From contig JAPWDM010000016.1 in the NCBI GenBank assembly GCA_035578155.1, positions 12,568,608 through 12,632,607 on the forward strand: DNA of 64,000 nt. The letters are read 5' to 3'. This DNA is from Brachynemurus nebulosus. Its lineage: Eukaryota > Arthropoda > Insecta > Neuroptera > Myrmeleontidae. Positions 35,739 through 50,350 of this stretch are shown here, piece by piece. The notes under the pieces were generated by a model. It was not told the DNA's origin. It was given only the letters and a program-made list of their open reading frames with translations, and ran no database searches. Position numbers and translations under genes: made by a program. The stretch's first letter is position 1; each line of letters begins with the position of its first letter.

Positions 35739-38072
35739 ATGAACTTTTGCCTCTGGAAACTCTCAAATTGTGTTCTGTGCTACAATCCATCCACTGTCAA
35801 CCGTTTCATTCAGATTTCATTATGCCTACTCACGAATAATTACCCTCGCTAGTTTTCGCCTTAAAAAATTTAATTTTAAATCATTTTTTTTTTAATATTT
35901 TATGAAATCACCTATACTTACAATCGTAGGTATAACAATAGTGAACATATTTCTGGATTTTAAAATAAGGAAAAACATTTTTATGACAAGTGGTCAGATG
36001 GAAAAAATAATAAATTTGTTTGGTCAGTAACTTTTTTTTTATATTGAACTGACATAAGGAGAATTCATATTAAAAAGATTATTATATCTATTTTTATTAT
36101 TGCATTGTTTTAGTAACAATAGCCTGTATTTTTTTTTTTTTTTTTTGGCTGACCTGGAATGCTAGGCAAACTTTTACTAATAAACACGTTTAGTGAGTAA
36201 ATTTTATGCAATATTATGTGTATGTACATATGTAATTATGTCTACGACACTAGTAACGAAAAAAATTGATTGTGTTTCAGAGAATTATTTTGGAACTAAT
36301 ATACATATTTTTAGTAATTTTAAAAGATAATCTAATGTTTTTCTGAAAAATAACTAAGAAATATAAATAAGAATAACACTAATTTAATTTTTTTTCCTCA
36401 CAAAGCTGCTCAATATTAAAAGTTCTTGTATTTACAAAAACATATTTCTGTAAATTTTTCATCATTTTGTGATTTTAAAATAATTTTTCATAAACATAAT
36501 TTTACACAGTAGATATTTTCGATTACAATAGCTGACAAATTTATTAGATATTCTTAATAATTAATTAACTCTAAAACGTGGGATGTAATTTTAAAAAATA
36601 ATTTTGGAATACTTCCAATTTTTTAAGTTAGCTATGGAGCTAGTAAATTAATCAGCAAATTAAAAATTAATTGAATTGAAAGCCAAGTGAGTATATTTTT
36701 TTATAAAAAGAAGTTTTGGGTTACACTAAAGCAGATCGAATATCATATATTTAAGGTGGAAGGAGTTAAAGCAACTTCTTCTTAACACTCCATGGAGGTT
36801 GGCCCGGACAACGTCGTCGTACTAAAAAAAGTTTATAAATGTATGTAAATAACAGCCATTTTAAGAATGTTGCTTAATAACTTGATAGCTCAAGAACTGA
36901 TTTTAACCTCATGTTACCTTTAAATCACATAATACAAAATTTTGTGCAAAATAAGTTCTTAAAACGTTTTATTTACCTCATCCAATGACTAGCAATTGTT
37001 CATATTTCAAAAGCATATTTAATTTCTACACCTTGAGGTCTTTTCGTTTAGGTATCCATAATACGAATCCATATTGACCATTTCAAAAACATTCCAATTT
37101 TGGACACTTTTTAAAAACCCAGGTCTCTCACGTTCACCACACACGTTCTGATAGTTTTAAAACCCAACTTACGTCCATTTCTTCCCATTATTTCCAATAC
37201 TTAAGTTAAATTTCCAATCTAGCCGTTTATTCTAAGTTATTATTGGGGCTGTTGGAGCCGGGAGGACAATTTTGACTTTGCGTTCATTTTTCCCAGATCT
37301 CAGTATTATTTGAGCAAAATTTTATCAAAATTCCTTCAAGCTCATTTTAAGCGCTTCGGCGACCCAAGTGGCATAGCCTATATTAATGTGGAATAATTTA
37401 GTTTCCTAACAATGAAAAAAATTTTAAAATCTGTTCGGTAATTTAATTTGGGATACTTTTTGGGTCACAGAATTCCGCGGGATCTCATATAACATATCTT
37501 ATGTCAATCTGGAATACTTTAGTTATTTATAATGGTAACAAAATTTTTAAAATCGATCCAAGACTTTTTGAGTTTAGACACAAAAACAAAAATTAATTTT
37601 TTCTTTTTATTAAATGTATATAGATGATACTTTTGTTTATGGAGGTCTAGTAGAGGTCGTCTCAGTTACAAACGTTCAAAACAGCCTCTTTTTCTCTTTT
37701 ATATGTTACAAATTTAGATTTGATTCCATAAGGTTCTCGGTTATGGAACAACGAGAAGATTTGAGGGCCTGTGAATAAACTTAGCAGGTTTTCTTTCTTA
37801 ACCAGTTTTCTTTATCAAGACCCGACTATATACGTATTGTATGTTTGGATAAAATGAAATCCCACCACTTATATATACGTATTTTTAGAGTGCCGCCAGG
37901 CGCCAACTTGTAAAAATGATTATTAATTTATTATCATTAATGTCCATCCAAACCCAAACTACTTGTTTGCTTTTCTTTTTTAATAATATTTTCTTTAATT
38001 TGTTTTACTTTTCGATTTGTTTTTTTTGTTTTTTGTTAATTTGTCTCAGCAATAATAACTATAAATAGATTG
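35739..38072. other. No gene seen; weak copy of the 120-bp module near 37.2-37.6 kb
   Basis: From 37240 to 37580 the words GGCGACCCAAGTGGCATA, TTAGTTTCCTAACAATGAAA and TTTAAAATCxxTxC resemble the 120-bp units at 39.3-41.3 kb. The rest, including a T18 tract at about 36130, shows nothing. Confidence 0.4.
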
Positions 38073-38080
38073 TTTAGAAC

Positions 38081-38777
38081 TCGAGATGTCGATTTCAAAT
38101 CGATTAATCGAAAATCTATTAATCGAAGCTTAAAAAATCGATTCTTTTTTCGATTTTTTTCCTTTCAATCGATTCATTAATCGATTATTGAAAGTAAGAT
38201 ATTGATAACCGATTTTTTCCAAAAATAATTTTATTCTAATTGTAACTCTACAAAGCAACATGTGTGAAAATGAAACACCAAAAACGTTATTGTTAATTGT
38301 CACTTTTCACTCGTTGTTATCAACGAACCCCTGTTAATACGAACGAAGACTGTTAATACAAAAGGAAGGAAGACCACCTATCTCGCAAACGATCCCTTTC
38401 CCACAAAAGCGACTTATTTAGCAAACATATTTTTGTCATTTTGTTTGAAATTTTTGAACAAACTTAGTTCATTCCGTGGTATTCGTCCTACATACATATT
38501 TCAATTGCGTTATTTGCTATAATTATAATTGAAAATTAACTCATCGCCTTTACAAATATAATGTAAGGCGTATTTACACGATATTACCCAAGTACTATCT
38601 ATTAAATTCCTTAACAAAAATTATCACCTAATTTTATTAAACTTTTCAAAATTTCGACTTTTTAGATCGATCTCACAGAATCTATTTTTTTTAGCCGATT
38701 TATTTTTAATCGATTTTTTTACTTTCGATTTAAATCGATATAAAAATCGATCTTTTTTTGGAGAATCGACAACTCAA
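38081..38777. mobile_element. hAT-type non-autonomous element, copy 2 (697 bp)
   Basis: Same family and orientation as 16907-17608: TCGAGATGTC at the left, GACAACTCAA at the right (both one or two changes from the copy-1 ends), with the same ATCGATTT clusters and interior words (GGAAGGAAGACCACC). The 8-bp duplication TTTAGAAC flanks it at 38073-38080 and 38778-38785. Confidence 0.85.
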
Positions 38778-38828
38778 TTTAGAACTATTTAGAATTGCAT
38801 AGCTGCACAGTAACGATATATGTATGCT

Positions 38829-38831
<3 letters not shown>

Positions 38832-38906
<75 letters not shown>
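38832..38906. repeat. (TA)n microsatellite
   Basis: About 37 TA units. Confidence 0.97.
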
Positions 38907-38909
<3 letters not shown>

Positions 38910-38912
<3 letters not shown>

Positions 38913-39303
38913 TAACGAAAATTTACACACACTACCGATTATAACTTGTGTCAAAATAAATATTTATTTCTGGAAATATGTCCACATAATTCATATTTAA
39001 TGTTTCAAAAAAAAAAAAAAAAAATTCATATTTTTCGGAAAATAAAAAAATTATTGTAAAACAAATTGGATGGCATCATCGGTGCGATTAATGAAAATAA
39101 ATCTGACAGAAGACAAAAAATATTAATTAAATAATTATCTAAGTATTTAAAAAAAATTGTAGCCATTCTCAGAAATTTTAAAAAATAACAGGGTTGTTCA
39201 AGGCAATTGTCTTACATTTTTAGAAAAAAATATTTTTATATTTATAAAATACATATTTTGGGTGTATTCTTATTTACATAGATATAAATATGTGTACTTA
39301 AAT
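38910..39303. other. No gene seen
   Basis: AT-rich spacer with an A20 tract at about 39007. Confidence 0.4.
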
Positions 39304-39305
39304 AA

Positions 39306-40205
<900 letters not shown>

Positions 40206-40884
40206 TTTTGGTGTAGATTTAATGTAATCAGAATTTCATTACATTTACTTTATAATAAAAATGAAACTGGTGCGTTTTATGATGCTTGGGACCATATTTC
40301 ATTGAAAATTCAATAATTATTCCTTTATATCTAAACTAATTTAAAGATAAAGAAATTCTGTGGGAATTGTATTAGCATTATGAAGGCATTTTAATTTCGG
40401 GGCAGTGGTATCGCAATAAAATACAGTAAAACTTCGATTATCTGGTAGCATCTTTTATCCGTCAGCGCCTAATTTAAAAAAAAAAAAATAGAGTCTCTGC
40501 AATTGGATATACAAATATGGTTTCTAAACCAATACATAATCCAATAAAAAATTATTTTTTTAAAATTAAGAATATGACTGCTAAGAATATTTAAATTATT
40601 TTATATTTAGGTGTTTTATCCTTTTGTAACCTATTATTAAAATCAATTTGTTAAGAAATTTCTGTTATCCGTCTGATTCATCATCGGGACCGGTACTGTA
40701 ACGGTTAATCGAAGTTCTACTATACGTCGTTTCAATATACACTACCAACTACCAATCGTTTACTTCTTTGAAATTTGTTTTGTTATACAAAAAAGAAATA
40801 CGCTAAACAGGTCAAAGTAATTACAATTCCACCTAGTCAATTTTACATTAAGACATAGGTACTTAGCAAACTAATTTTAAAAAA
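40206..40884. other. No gene seen
   Basis: AT-rich spacer between the two 120-bp arrays. GTTAATCGAAGTTCTACTAT near 40705 and AAAACTTCGATTATCTGG near 40430 are inverted and could be ends of a small (about 300 bp) element. Confidence 0.35.
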
Positions 40885-40888
40885 AAAT

Positions 40889-41377
40889 ACCCCTGTCGCA
40901 GCATCTGCATAACATAGCGAATTTCCAAATTTTGGGGACTGGCGGATCTCATCTAAGAACTGTACCTATTTAAAATAGTTTAGCTTTCTAAGAGTAAAAG
41001 ATTTTTTAAAATCGGCTGGGTAATTAGTTTTGATATTTTGGAACCCAAGAACCCGAACGGACTTTGTGCAGCATAGTTATATCCATCTAAAATAATTTAG
41101 TTCTCTAACAGTGAAAAAATTTTCAAAATCGGTCGGTTAGTTTATTTTTTACAATAATGGGAACAGTAAACCCTGGCGGAAATCATACAACATAACCTTT
41201 ATTCATCTAAAATAATTTTAGTAAAAAGTTTATCCTAACAGTAAAAAACGGGTCCTAGGGATCTCATATAACTTATGGTAGTTCGTAAGGTTCTTGTGGA
41301 CATCATTTAATTACTTAATGAATTCAAATACTTTAACTTACTAACGGTGAAAAAATTTTCAAAATTTTCGACATTCG
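40889..41377 (+). repeat. Head plus 120-bp modules, copy 2
   Basis: The head and first two modules match 39306-39560 closely. The array then degenerates and ends ACATTCGCTA, a relative of the GAAATTCGCTA tail of the B copies. Confidence 0.7.
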
Positions 41378-43280
41378 CTAAAAAAATCATTGAAAAATAT
41401 TTGATATGTTTCGATCAATTAATGGTCAACATCAGCAAATAAAAGTTACTAAAATCGAAGAAAAGAATGAGTTATTTGTCCGTAGAAATTAAAATACAAA
41501 TTCTGAAAACGAGCAAAGAAATATTGAAAAAACTAGATCGGCAAAACATTCTGACAAATAACACTACCCAACTAATACTTGCCAATTTGAATGAAACTTA
41601 ACATACTTATTAAACAGCGAAAAATATTAAATACGTGTTTTTTTATTTCGGCTAAATACGCTTTTTAGGGGTAGAAAACACCATTCAACCTCTGTAGATG
41701 AAAACAGTTATAGCTAAATATTTTTGAAACGGCATATTTTTTGAAAAAAGGGCTGAGTACCAAATTTGTAGAATTTAAAGCGATGCACTTGATAGTGACC
41801 CTGAAATCGATTTTCAAGGTCAGTTGAAAATGATTAGCCATTGCCGAACTTTGACCATATCCTGTACCTATAAGCAGTAATTTCATGTATTGACTCAATC
41901 TATCTTCAAAATTGATTTGTTGCGTTATTTTTCTAAAATAAAAAAAATAAAAACCTGACGAAATGAAAAAATAGGCGCAAATTTATAGAAAAAATTAGAA
42001 GAAAACATTTTTGTAAGTAATTTTAGAAGTAAAGTTAAGAAAAGATTTAATATCACTCCAATTGTAAGTTAAACATTAACTTTATGTTATATTAGAAATT
42101 TTCAAAATTTTTTAAAATTTTTATTGCTACTCTATAGTTATCATATTAGGAATTCAATTCAACATATGATTAACTATTATTTTTCCGATTGCGATTGAGC
42201 AAGTATTTTTCAAAATTACTTCTTGATCACTTATTTTCTATCTTGCATGTGAAATTCGTTCGAATATACTTTGAACCATTTAGGGATGAAAAGTAAACTA
42301 CTCCTTTTGAAAAATATTAAATGATTTTCAAATGACTTTGGAAATTGACCTCAAGGTCAACTTCAAAGTCAAGTGCATCACGAGAGTCAAGTGCTTCAAG
42401 ATCATCAAGTGCATCACTTTGAACTCTATAACTTTGGTCCTAAGCACTTTTTTCAGAAAATATATCGTACCATAATCCACTTCTATGTTGATTCCTGGTC
42501 TCTTTTCCTGCGTTTCTAATATTTATGTCAATAAAAAATGTGCTACCGTAGACAAGGATGAATAGGTACGCATTCCGACTTCACACCGTATTTTTTTGTA
42601 TTTATTTTATGAGTACCTAATCTTTAATATATTAAAAATTTACGCGAAGATGGTCACTTTATCAGCAGTATCCAAAAAAATTTAAAAATATTGGTGGTTT
42701 TTGAAAAATTAACAAAAATCGTATAATTTCTTCTCTATGAAAAATTGGGGTCAAAAGAGACGAGAAAAGAGTAAATGGGGACAACCCGTAGGGTCGACCA
42801 AAATTGAAATTCTAATATAAAATAATTTCGAACTTTTTGTATTTATACATTCAAAAAAGAAATAATAGGTACTTGATGATTTTCTGTAAAAATAAACGTA
42901 GAATCTAAAATAAAGTTTATATACTCCTGTCGTTTACCCCTAAGTTTATATTCCTCCTATTCTTATTTTAGTTCAAAAAATAATTTTTCAAAAGACTAAG
43001 ACATAATAATTAATAACAGTGAGATTCTACGTCCATTTTCAGACTTTTGTTTATTAAATTGCGTAAAAGCTAGTAAATGCAATAACAGATATGATGAATT
43101 TATAAGGATTTTCTTGTACTACAAAATCTTAAAAATATGAAAACGCGTACTTTTTTTTCGTTAATTGTGTTTTATTCTTTTGCACAAAATTTTAAAAATA
43201 CTTTATTTTCTTAAGAAAGGGAGGCAACTTTAGTCACAGATATGCCTATGAACAGTTTTTGGTAATCCGGGAAAAACGAA
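41378..43280. other. No gene seen
   Basis: 42340-42430 is built of CAAGGTCAA and AAGTGCATCA words. A frame at 41665-41898 (-) has no signature. Confidence 0.4.
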
Positions 43281-43282
43281 AA

Positions 43283-44593
43283 CACTTTTTAAAATTTTTT
43301 TATTGTTAAAATCGAAATGTTCTTTTAAAGAGGGTTAAAATTACCATATTTTATATTAAAATTTTAACACAATCACTCCCTAATTAACGAGCCTTACTTA
43401 ATATTAGCAAATTGAGAAAAAACACGTCAATTAGATTTTTTTACACAGATTTTATTTGTTATATAATTCAAAAGGATATTTTAAAAATGTGTATGAATGG
43501 CTTTCATTAAATAAATTTCAATATATTTTCCATTTATTTTAACAGTGGAATGTCCTTATTAGTGGCTATACTTTCGGCTTGGAGCGAATTAGACGAAGAT
43601 TTTCTTCTAAAACCAAATTTAATAATTAATTAAAGAAATAAAAAAAAATTTGTGGATTTCCTACCGTTCAAATATAATCTTTATTGTATGTAAAAATGTT
43701 ATTACATTTTTTCAAAAAACTGTAAGTAAACTGTAAAATTTTCTTTACAAATATGTTAAAATAGAGAAATGTTTCCTTTTTAATTTATTTTTAACTCTTT
43801 TTAAATGATTCACTTTAAAATTTTTTAATATTTCTTAATCGAAATTTCATAAAAGAATGTGTCAAAATTTAAAAAAATTTTTCTTTGTTAAAAAAAAAAA
43901 TTGAATGTGCAAAATTATTTAATATTAGAATGCTCTGATTATACAATTCTAATCATAACTGTATTGTCAATTGGATAAAAAATTACGTAAAAATATTATT
44001 GTTTGAATATGATTTAACGTAATTTTTATACGATTGAAGCAAACTCTTATTAATTTTAGGAAGGTGTAAATATAATCTAAATTCTGATCATATCACATAA
44101 CAGATATCGTCGGGATTTTTTTTGTAAAAAAAAATGGAACAGAGATACATTATAAAAACATTTAACTGACAGAGAAATAGAATATAGCCGAATCGTTAAA
44201 TTGGATTAAAAAAATCATGACACGCTACTTATAAAGCGGCTTTTTTCGAATTTAGCTCGCAAAAAATGAGACAGAAAAAAAAAGAATGCGAGTGCGAGTG
44301 AAATGGAGAACGACATATTTCCTAGTTTTTCTCGAAAAGTAAGTAATTTAGAGCAACGGTATAAAAACATTTTTTATGCGTTTTACCTTTTACAATGGCT
44401 TAGTGTAAAAAAAAATTTGAAAAATTGCTTAATTCTGGCAAAAAACTCATTTTGTTGACAAAAAACGCCCGGAAAACCTACTTCTGGGCATCCGACGTGT
44501 CTGGCTAACGAACTCATCCAACGATTTGGAAAATCGAATTCGCACACAAAATTTCATAAGCATTAAACGCTTCGTTCGAGAGTTATCGCGCGG

Positions 44594-44629
<36 letters not shown>

Positions 44630-44756
44630 TTTAGTGAATATCATTTTCGTATTCTAGGGACCTCAAAACATATTTCTGATATGGTCTCGGGCTTAGGTCG
44701 CACTATGACACCTGGCGTAAAAGCTGAATTTCCAGTTTTGGAAATTCGCTAAAAAC
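43283..44756 (+). repeat. 1.5 kb dispersed repeat (family C+B), copy 1
   Basis: Colinear with 55425-57258: TTTTTTTATTGTTAAAATCG, ACACAATCACTCCCTAATTA, TTGGATAAAAAATTACGTAA, ATATGATTTAACGTAATTTT, AATGAGACAGAAAA, GCATCCGACGTGTCTGGCTA, CGAGAGTTATCGCGCGGATA, (TA)n, TTTTAGTGAATATCATTTTC, GAAATTCGCTA. No coding capacity. The site corresponding to the hAT insertion of copy 2 is empty here (GTAATTTAGAGCAACGG near 44345). Confidence 0.8.
44598..44626. repeat. Short (TA)n in the family-B body
   Basis: About 14 TA units at the same position as the longer tract in the copy at 57166. Confidence 0.95.
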
Positions 44757-45975
44757 AGTAATTGCTTTCTTTAATAAAATCAATAAAAAAACATAAAATG
44801 TATATTTTTAAAAGTTTAATTATTTGCATTAATTTCAAGAATTTTTATTCCTTTAAAGAAACATTAAATTCTTTAACAAGTTTTTTTTATACCATCTGAC
44901 ATCCGCCTACATATTTTTGCATATAATCAATTACAATAATATTAACTGCTTTTTTACAAAAATCTCCTAAACAATTATGTATATTGAAAAATTCCAAAAA
45001 TTTCTGATATTTTTCATTACAAACAAACATTTGTTAGTTTGCTGTACTGTCGTGTCCACGTTTCTACATATGATTGCTCATCATTGCTCATGTGATTGGG
45101 TAATATTTTTATACTTCATAAATCACTAGTGAATGTGAATGTGCCGCTTACAAAAAAAAACTCACCTTATTGTATTATTTATGATTTATGTAATATACAG
45201 TGAGTTTATTTTAAAATTCACTTGCTGTGTTTTTTGCTTTGTTATTTTTATTTTATGAAGATGTCTACCGTACGATTTGTCCTTAATATTATGTATGAGG
45301 TCTACTATCACGGCATGTCACGTGTGGTGTAATTGCCCACATGTTTTGCGTTTACGTGTCACGCATCAGTGACGGTCATTTATCGCTAACGTACAACACA
45401 TATCATGGTGTTGTAAGTGAGTACTCTGATGAATTAAATAAAATTGTAGTACATATGTACCAGGTAATAATATATATTTTATAATATATGTTAATGTGAT
45501 TACTTTAACACTTTTATAATAACGGTGAATTTAAATTCATTTAAAAAGAAATTATTTTTAACATCTGAGTGATGGTTTTTATGGAAAATTTTATTTAGTA
45601 AACGAAATTAACATAAAAAAGATAATAATTTATTCAATCATGTCAGTAATAATAAAAGAAGAACCAAACTATCAATCTAGATACCAATATGTTTAGTGGT
45701 TGATAACTCTGACTTGTGTCAGGCAAATCAGGAAAGCTCTAAATTGCAAAACATCATTAAACTACATATAATACCTATTCATCTTATTTCCCTGTTACCA
45801 ACAAACACTATAAACAAAATATAACATGGCCGAGTTAAGCCGCTACTGAACTGATAAGAATACTTAATAGATAATTCGTTTTAATGCGATATGTAATACC
45901 TTCAAGTTAACACGTGTGAATATGATATGTGAGTAGGATTTTTCTCCCTTAAATCGCAAAGTGTTTTCTTTCATC
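44757..45975. other. No gene seen; less AT-rich patch at 45.28-45.44 kb
   Basis: The patch contains ATGTCACGTGTGGTG and GTTTACGTGTCACGC, which include E-box-like CACGTG and ACGTG words. Function unknown. Confidence 0.3.
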
Positions 45976-45983
45976 ATCTAAAT

Positions 45984-46755
45984 CAGCGTTCTTCAACCTT
46001 TTTCATGGCGCGACCCCCCTAGTATGGAAAAATATTTCGCGACCCCTACCCTCTGCTATTTCTAACTTTTATTTTATGTAATAATTTTCGAATCCGTTCA
46101 TCATTATTGATTATTTTCAGTTAGGTGTCAATTAAATACGTAACAAAGGACTTTAAGCAAGCATATTTTTATATCGACATCGAAGTTGACGACTTACAGT
46201 AACTTCTAAACGCGTGCGTGACTTGTGTGAGCGAGACATAGCGCAACGTGATGAGCGCTACGTGGAGAATCAGACGAGTAAAGGATGACACTTTTGAATT
46301 CTTTGAATTGTGAATTCGCTATGAATTATGTTTAAATTTATTGAATTGACTTGTTTGTTTAGTAGTTGCTTACTGTCTTTTACTGTTTAATATCCAAAAT
46401 TCTGTGCTTATTGTAATTGTTGAAAATGGATGAGTTTCTGGAAAGACATGCACAACCGTCAACTTCAAGTTCCAATGAGAGTAATGAAACAAAAACAAAG
46501 AAAAAGCATCTGTATGACGACAATTATTTAAAACTCGGATTTACTGTTATTGAAAATAAGCCGCAGTTATTTGTTTTGAAATTTTATCAAGCGAAAGTAT
46601 GAAATCATCACCTTAATGTAACCTTTAATTAAGCTTTTCTTTATTAAATATTATATATTGGGCTAGAGTGGTTTTATTGTTAAAGTAACTGCGACCCCCT
46701 TAAAAATGCTTCGCGACCCCCCAGTCGGTCGCGACCCACAGGTTGAAAACCACTG
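45984..46755. mobile_element. hAT (Charlie-like) element, internally deleted, 772 bp
   Basis: It begins CAGCGTTCTTCAACCTTTTT and ends CAGGTTGAAAACCACTG, the Charlie/Tip100-type hAT end (CAGTGGTTCTCAACC). The 8-bp duplication ATCTAAAT is perfect (45976-45983, 46756-46763). GCGACCCCC words stand inside both ends. It retains only the 5' end of its transposase gene. Confidence 0.92.
46426..46602 (+). pseudogene. N-terminal fragment of a hAT transposase (ZBED5-like)
   Basis: ATG at 46426 opens a 58-codon frame: MDEFLERHAQ, a Ser-rich linker, a KTKKK basic patch, then YDDNYLKLGFTVIENKPQ. That last block is the conserved start of Charlie-like transposases and of domesticated ZBED5/FAM200-type proteins, just before the BED zinc finger (whose first Cys pair would follow). 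The frame then diverges (LFVLKFYQAKV) and stops, so the zinc finger, RNase-H-like catalytic core and dimerisation region are deleted. The encoded stub should have no transposase activity. An in-frame TTG lies nine bases upstream, but the ATG is preferred. Confidence 0.75.
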
Positions 46756-46763
46756 ATCTAAAT

Positions 46764-47402
46764 AATTTTATTGCCGAATAACATAAACCTTACGGATTCA
46801 CATCCAACCGAAATAACCTTGTGCTACTTAACGTTTTTTGCCATAAAAGCGGTTGGGAAACAACCTGATTTCATGCAAATAGCACGGGCGCTTGCTACTG
46901 ATGCTAGTAATTAGAGTAGGCACTCAACGTATCTAAATATGTAAAAAATTTAAACCTACTAAAAAAAATTAAATTACACCCGAAGGAAAAGGTAAATTTC
47001 TTTTGGCCATTTATATTAATTTAATTAAATAAGAATCATACATATCTATTTCGGTTGTGATTATAAAATTTTACAGGCCGAATTGAACTCAAGTATGTGG
47101 TAAAATTCTTCAGCGCTAGACTCTAAGACTCTAAAAAATTTAAGGTTTTCAATTTCATTTTTTTGCAGACTGGTAAGTTTTTAAAATTTTATAAAACAAT
47201 ATATGTTTTAAAGAGTAAAAGTAAAATATTTGTTTTCCGTTATTTTAAAATGGCATTCTTATTTTTGAATGTGCTGCTGAATTATAATATTAAGGAATAA
47301 TATGATACAATAATATTACACCTGCTTAATTATTATTATTATTATTATCTATGATTTTGTATAAAAAAAATCTGTGCTATAATTCCAACAAATGAATATT
47401 AG
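46764..47402. other. No gene seen
   Basis: AT-rich spacer with a short (TTA)n run near 47327-47350. Confidence 0.4.
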
Positions 47403-47723
47403 TACAGGAGGTATCGGCGCATGAGTACCGAAAACTATTCCACCTTAAATTTTTTATGCGAACCTGTTCAAATTGTCCTACTGATGATATAAATGCATGT
47501 TGCCATGGGGCAACCCGGGGCCATATTGTTTAAACCGAAATTGTTTAAACAATTGTAAAAAATTGTTATCTTTCAACCAGACCAATTTTTTTTATATTCT
47601 TTATTGAAATACAAATAAAAAAGGTCCTGTCGCTTTCCACGATAAAGTTAATATTTTTAGAGATATGAATTTTTAAAGGTTCGAAAAATCTCAAATTTGG
47701 GTACTTTTGATCCATGAAAAATG

Positions 47724-47833
<110 letters not shown>

Positions 47834-47934
47834 CGAAAATTTCATTTCTACGTTATTCTGATTGTCTTAAACTATTTATCATGAAGAAGAACTTCTTGAA
47901 CTACCCAAGTAGTACGACTATTCGACACAGTCAC

Positions 47935-48200
47935 CCCCTAGTTAACTACCGCTAGACTTAATATTAGGGCATTGAGCAAAAACAGGTCAATTAGATTTTC
48001 TGACGTAGATTTCAAATCTGTAAACAGAATTTTTATATTGTTTAATTTTCATCCCCTTTTTCACCCCAATTTTTGGAGGGCGATTTCACCCCTTCAAACC
48101 GTTTTTCCGCCGATAAAAAAAATACGTGTCGCTTATTTTTTAGTGTTCTACAATATATCTAAGTTTCATCAAAATCGATAGGTCCGGCCTCGGGTCCTTT
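47935..48200 (+). repeat. Fragment of family C
   Basis: CACCCCCTAGTTAACTACCG, TAGACTTAATATTAGGGCAT and ACAGGTCAATTAGATTTT match 43375-43460 and 55510-55590. It is nested within the 47405-49558 element. Confidence 0.65.
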
Positions 48201-48427
48201 ACTTGTTAGTCAAGAGGGTGAGCTATATAGGTATACTTTTCTAATTTGCGTAAAAGATTTAAAAGTAATTAATGGGCTGCCTTCTAGTGTGCAGTGCGTA
48301 AATGAGGTCAATCAATTTATTTGTTTGTCGCTCCTTGCGAGGTATTAAGTAACATACGCATACTTTTTGATTTTATAAATTAAATTTTAATTATACAGGT
48401 GATCATTATAATTTGGATCACGCCAAG

Positions 48428-48428
<1 letters not shown>

Positions 48429-48482
<54 letters not shown>
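48429..48482. repeat. (TA)n microsatellite
   Basis: About 27 TA units. Confidence 0.96.
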
Positions 48483-48485
<3 letters not shown>

Positions 48486-49560
48486 ATAAACTTTAGTAAA
48501 ATATATATAAATATATAAATAACTTGTGTAGTTACAGTTGAAGTTCAACACTGGTAATATTTTTAAATTTTTGAGAAATATTATAGTTTAGTTAATCTTA
48601 GTTTTTAGCTGATTCACTTAAATCTGATGGATTTGATTAAAACTATATTGGTGAGTTGGTGAACAGATCTAATTTTTATAATAATATTTTGCATTTATAT
48701 TTTCCGCAGGAACAACTATTATAATTTGACTTCATAACGTAGTTACTTAATTACAAATGTTATTTTTTACTGTCATTCAAATGTTATCTAGTATCCATCA
48801 GTATAGATCTGTGCATATTTCACTAACTGAACCGTTTATACTTATATCGAATATTTTACAGTATATTAAAATATTCAAATATCATACCATTTATTATGAT
48901 AACTATTGTAAATAACAGTTATTTTTCAGTAACTGTTATTGCAATAATAGCTATTAGGAAATAACCGTTTAGTTCATTTCTACTGAGGAGTCCTAACTTA
49001 ATGCGTGTCAAACACACACTTGACGACTTTTTATTTGTGTTTCAATAAAGAATATAAAAAAGAATTTGTGCGGCTGAAAAAATACTTAAAGATAAGCGAC
49101 GCATACTTGTGAGCGCGCGAAATTAACAATTAAAAGACAGGTATAAACAATGAAATTTTTTTAAATCTCTAATAAGGATATTATTAACTATTGTATAAAG
49201 AATTAGAAAAAAAATATTATTATTAATTTTTTTTTTTTAATATAGTTTTCATAGATCAAAAGTACCCAAATTTGAGATTTTTCGAACTTTTAAAAATTCA
49301 TATCTCTAAAAATATTAACTTTATCGCGAAAAGTCATAGGACCTTTTTTATTTGTATTTCAATAAAAAATATAAAAATAATTTGACCGGTTGAAAAATAA
49401 TTCCTTGCAATTGTTTAAACAATTTCGGTTTAAACAATATGGCTGCGGGTTGCCCCCTGGCAACATTAATTTATATCATCAGTAGGGCAATTTGAACAGG
49501 ATCGCATAAAAAAATTGAGGTGGAATAGTTTTCGGTACTCATTCGCCGATACCTCCTGTA

Positions 49561-50030
49561 CTATATAGATAAATCTAAAAATTTGTAAGCAATGAAAATT
49601 TATTTTAAAGCTAATTATAATAAAGTGCACCATTAATTTTTGGAAAATGTTCAATTTTATTTTAAAAAAAAAAAAGTTAAAAATTAAAATAATTTTGAAA
49701 AGTTCTCAAACATAAAACTTTTGAACAGTGCGTAAAAGCGGAGTAAAATTTATGCGCCACGATTGTCAATTATAGTTTACCCAAAAAACTTTATAGCTTT
49801 TACAGTAAATTACTTAAGATAATTGTGTTACATAATCGAACATAGATACATTTAATTTGATGAGTTGAGTCCAAACTTAAAAATAATTTTGCTAAAACAT
49901 TTTTCCGGCCAATAATTATTTTTTTATTTACAGTCCTAAAAAAACAGGTACATCTTAAAAAAAATATTGATAAAAATCGTGCTTTTGTATTTATTTCATA
50001 AGTGGCTTAAATTATCGAATAGTATGGTAT
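49561..50030. other. No gene seen
   Basis: AT-rich. Confidence 0.4.
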
Positions 50031-50032
50031 GC

Positions 50033-50106
50033 AATAAGTGCGGGAAATTGTCGATTGCCCACGAGAGCGAAGTTGCTCGAGTGGACAATCGACAATCCTG
50101 CACAAG
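50033..50106. repeat. Hairpin: TTGTCGATTGCCCAC and inverse
   Basis: TTGTCGATTGCCCAC is mirrored by GTGGACAATCGACAA across an 18-base loop that itself holds GAGCGAAGTTGCTC. GTGCGGGAAA on the left and CCTGCAC on the right extend the pairing weakly. Probably a foldback element core. Confidence 0.7.
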
Positions 50107-50350
50107 TTGCATATATTTTTTTTATTAGGAATTTCATATACTTTTTTCCATTATTGTTACTATTTTTTAATCCATTTTAAAATACCTAACATTTTTGAGT
50201 TCTTTTCCTTTTTTTCTTTTTGAATTAAATATAGTTTATAATTAAATATAGTTAATAAATTATTTTGTTGGTGGTTTCTATGTATAGAAATAATTATGAA
50301 ATATTTATTAAATTAAAAATCAAGAGGCGGCTTTGGTGTTTCATTGTCAA

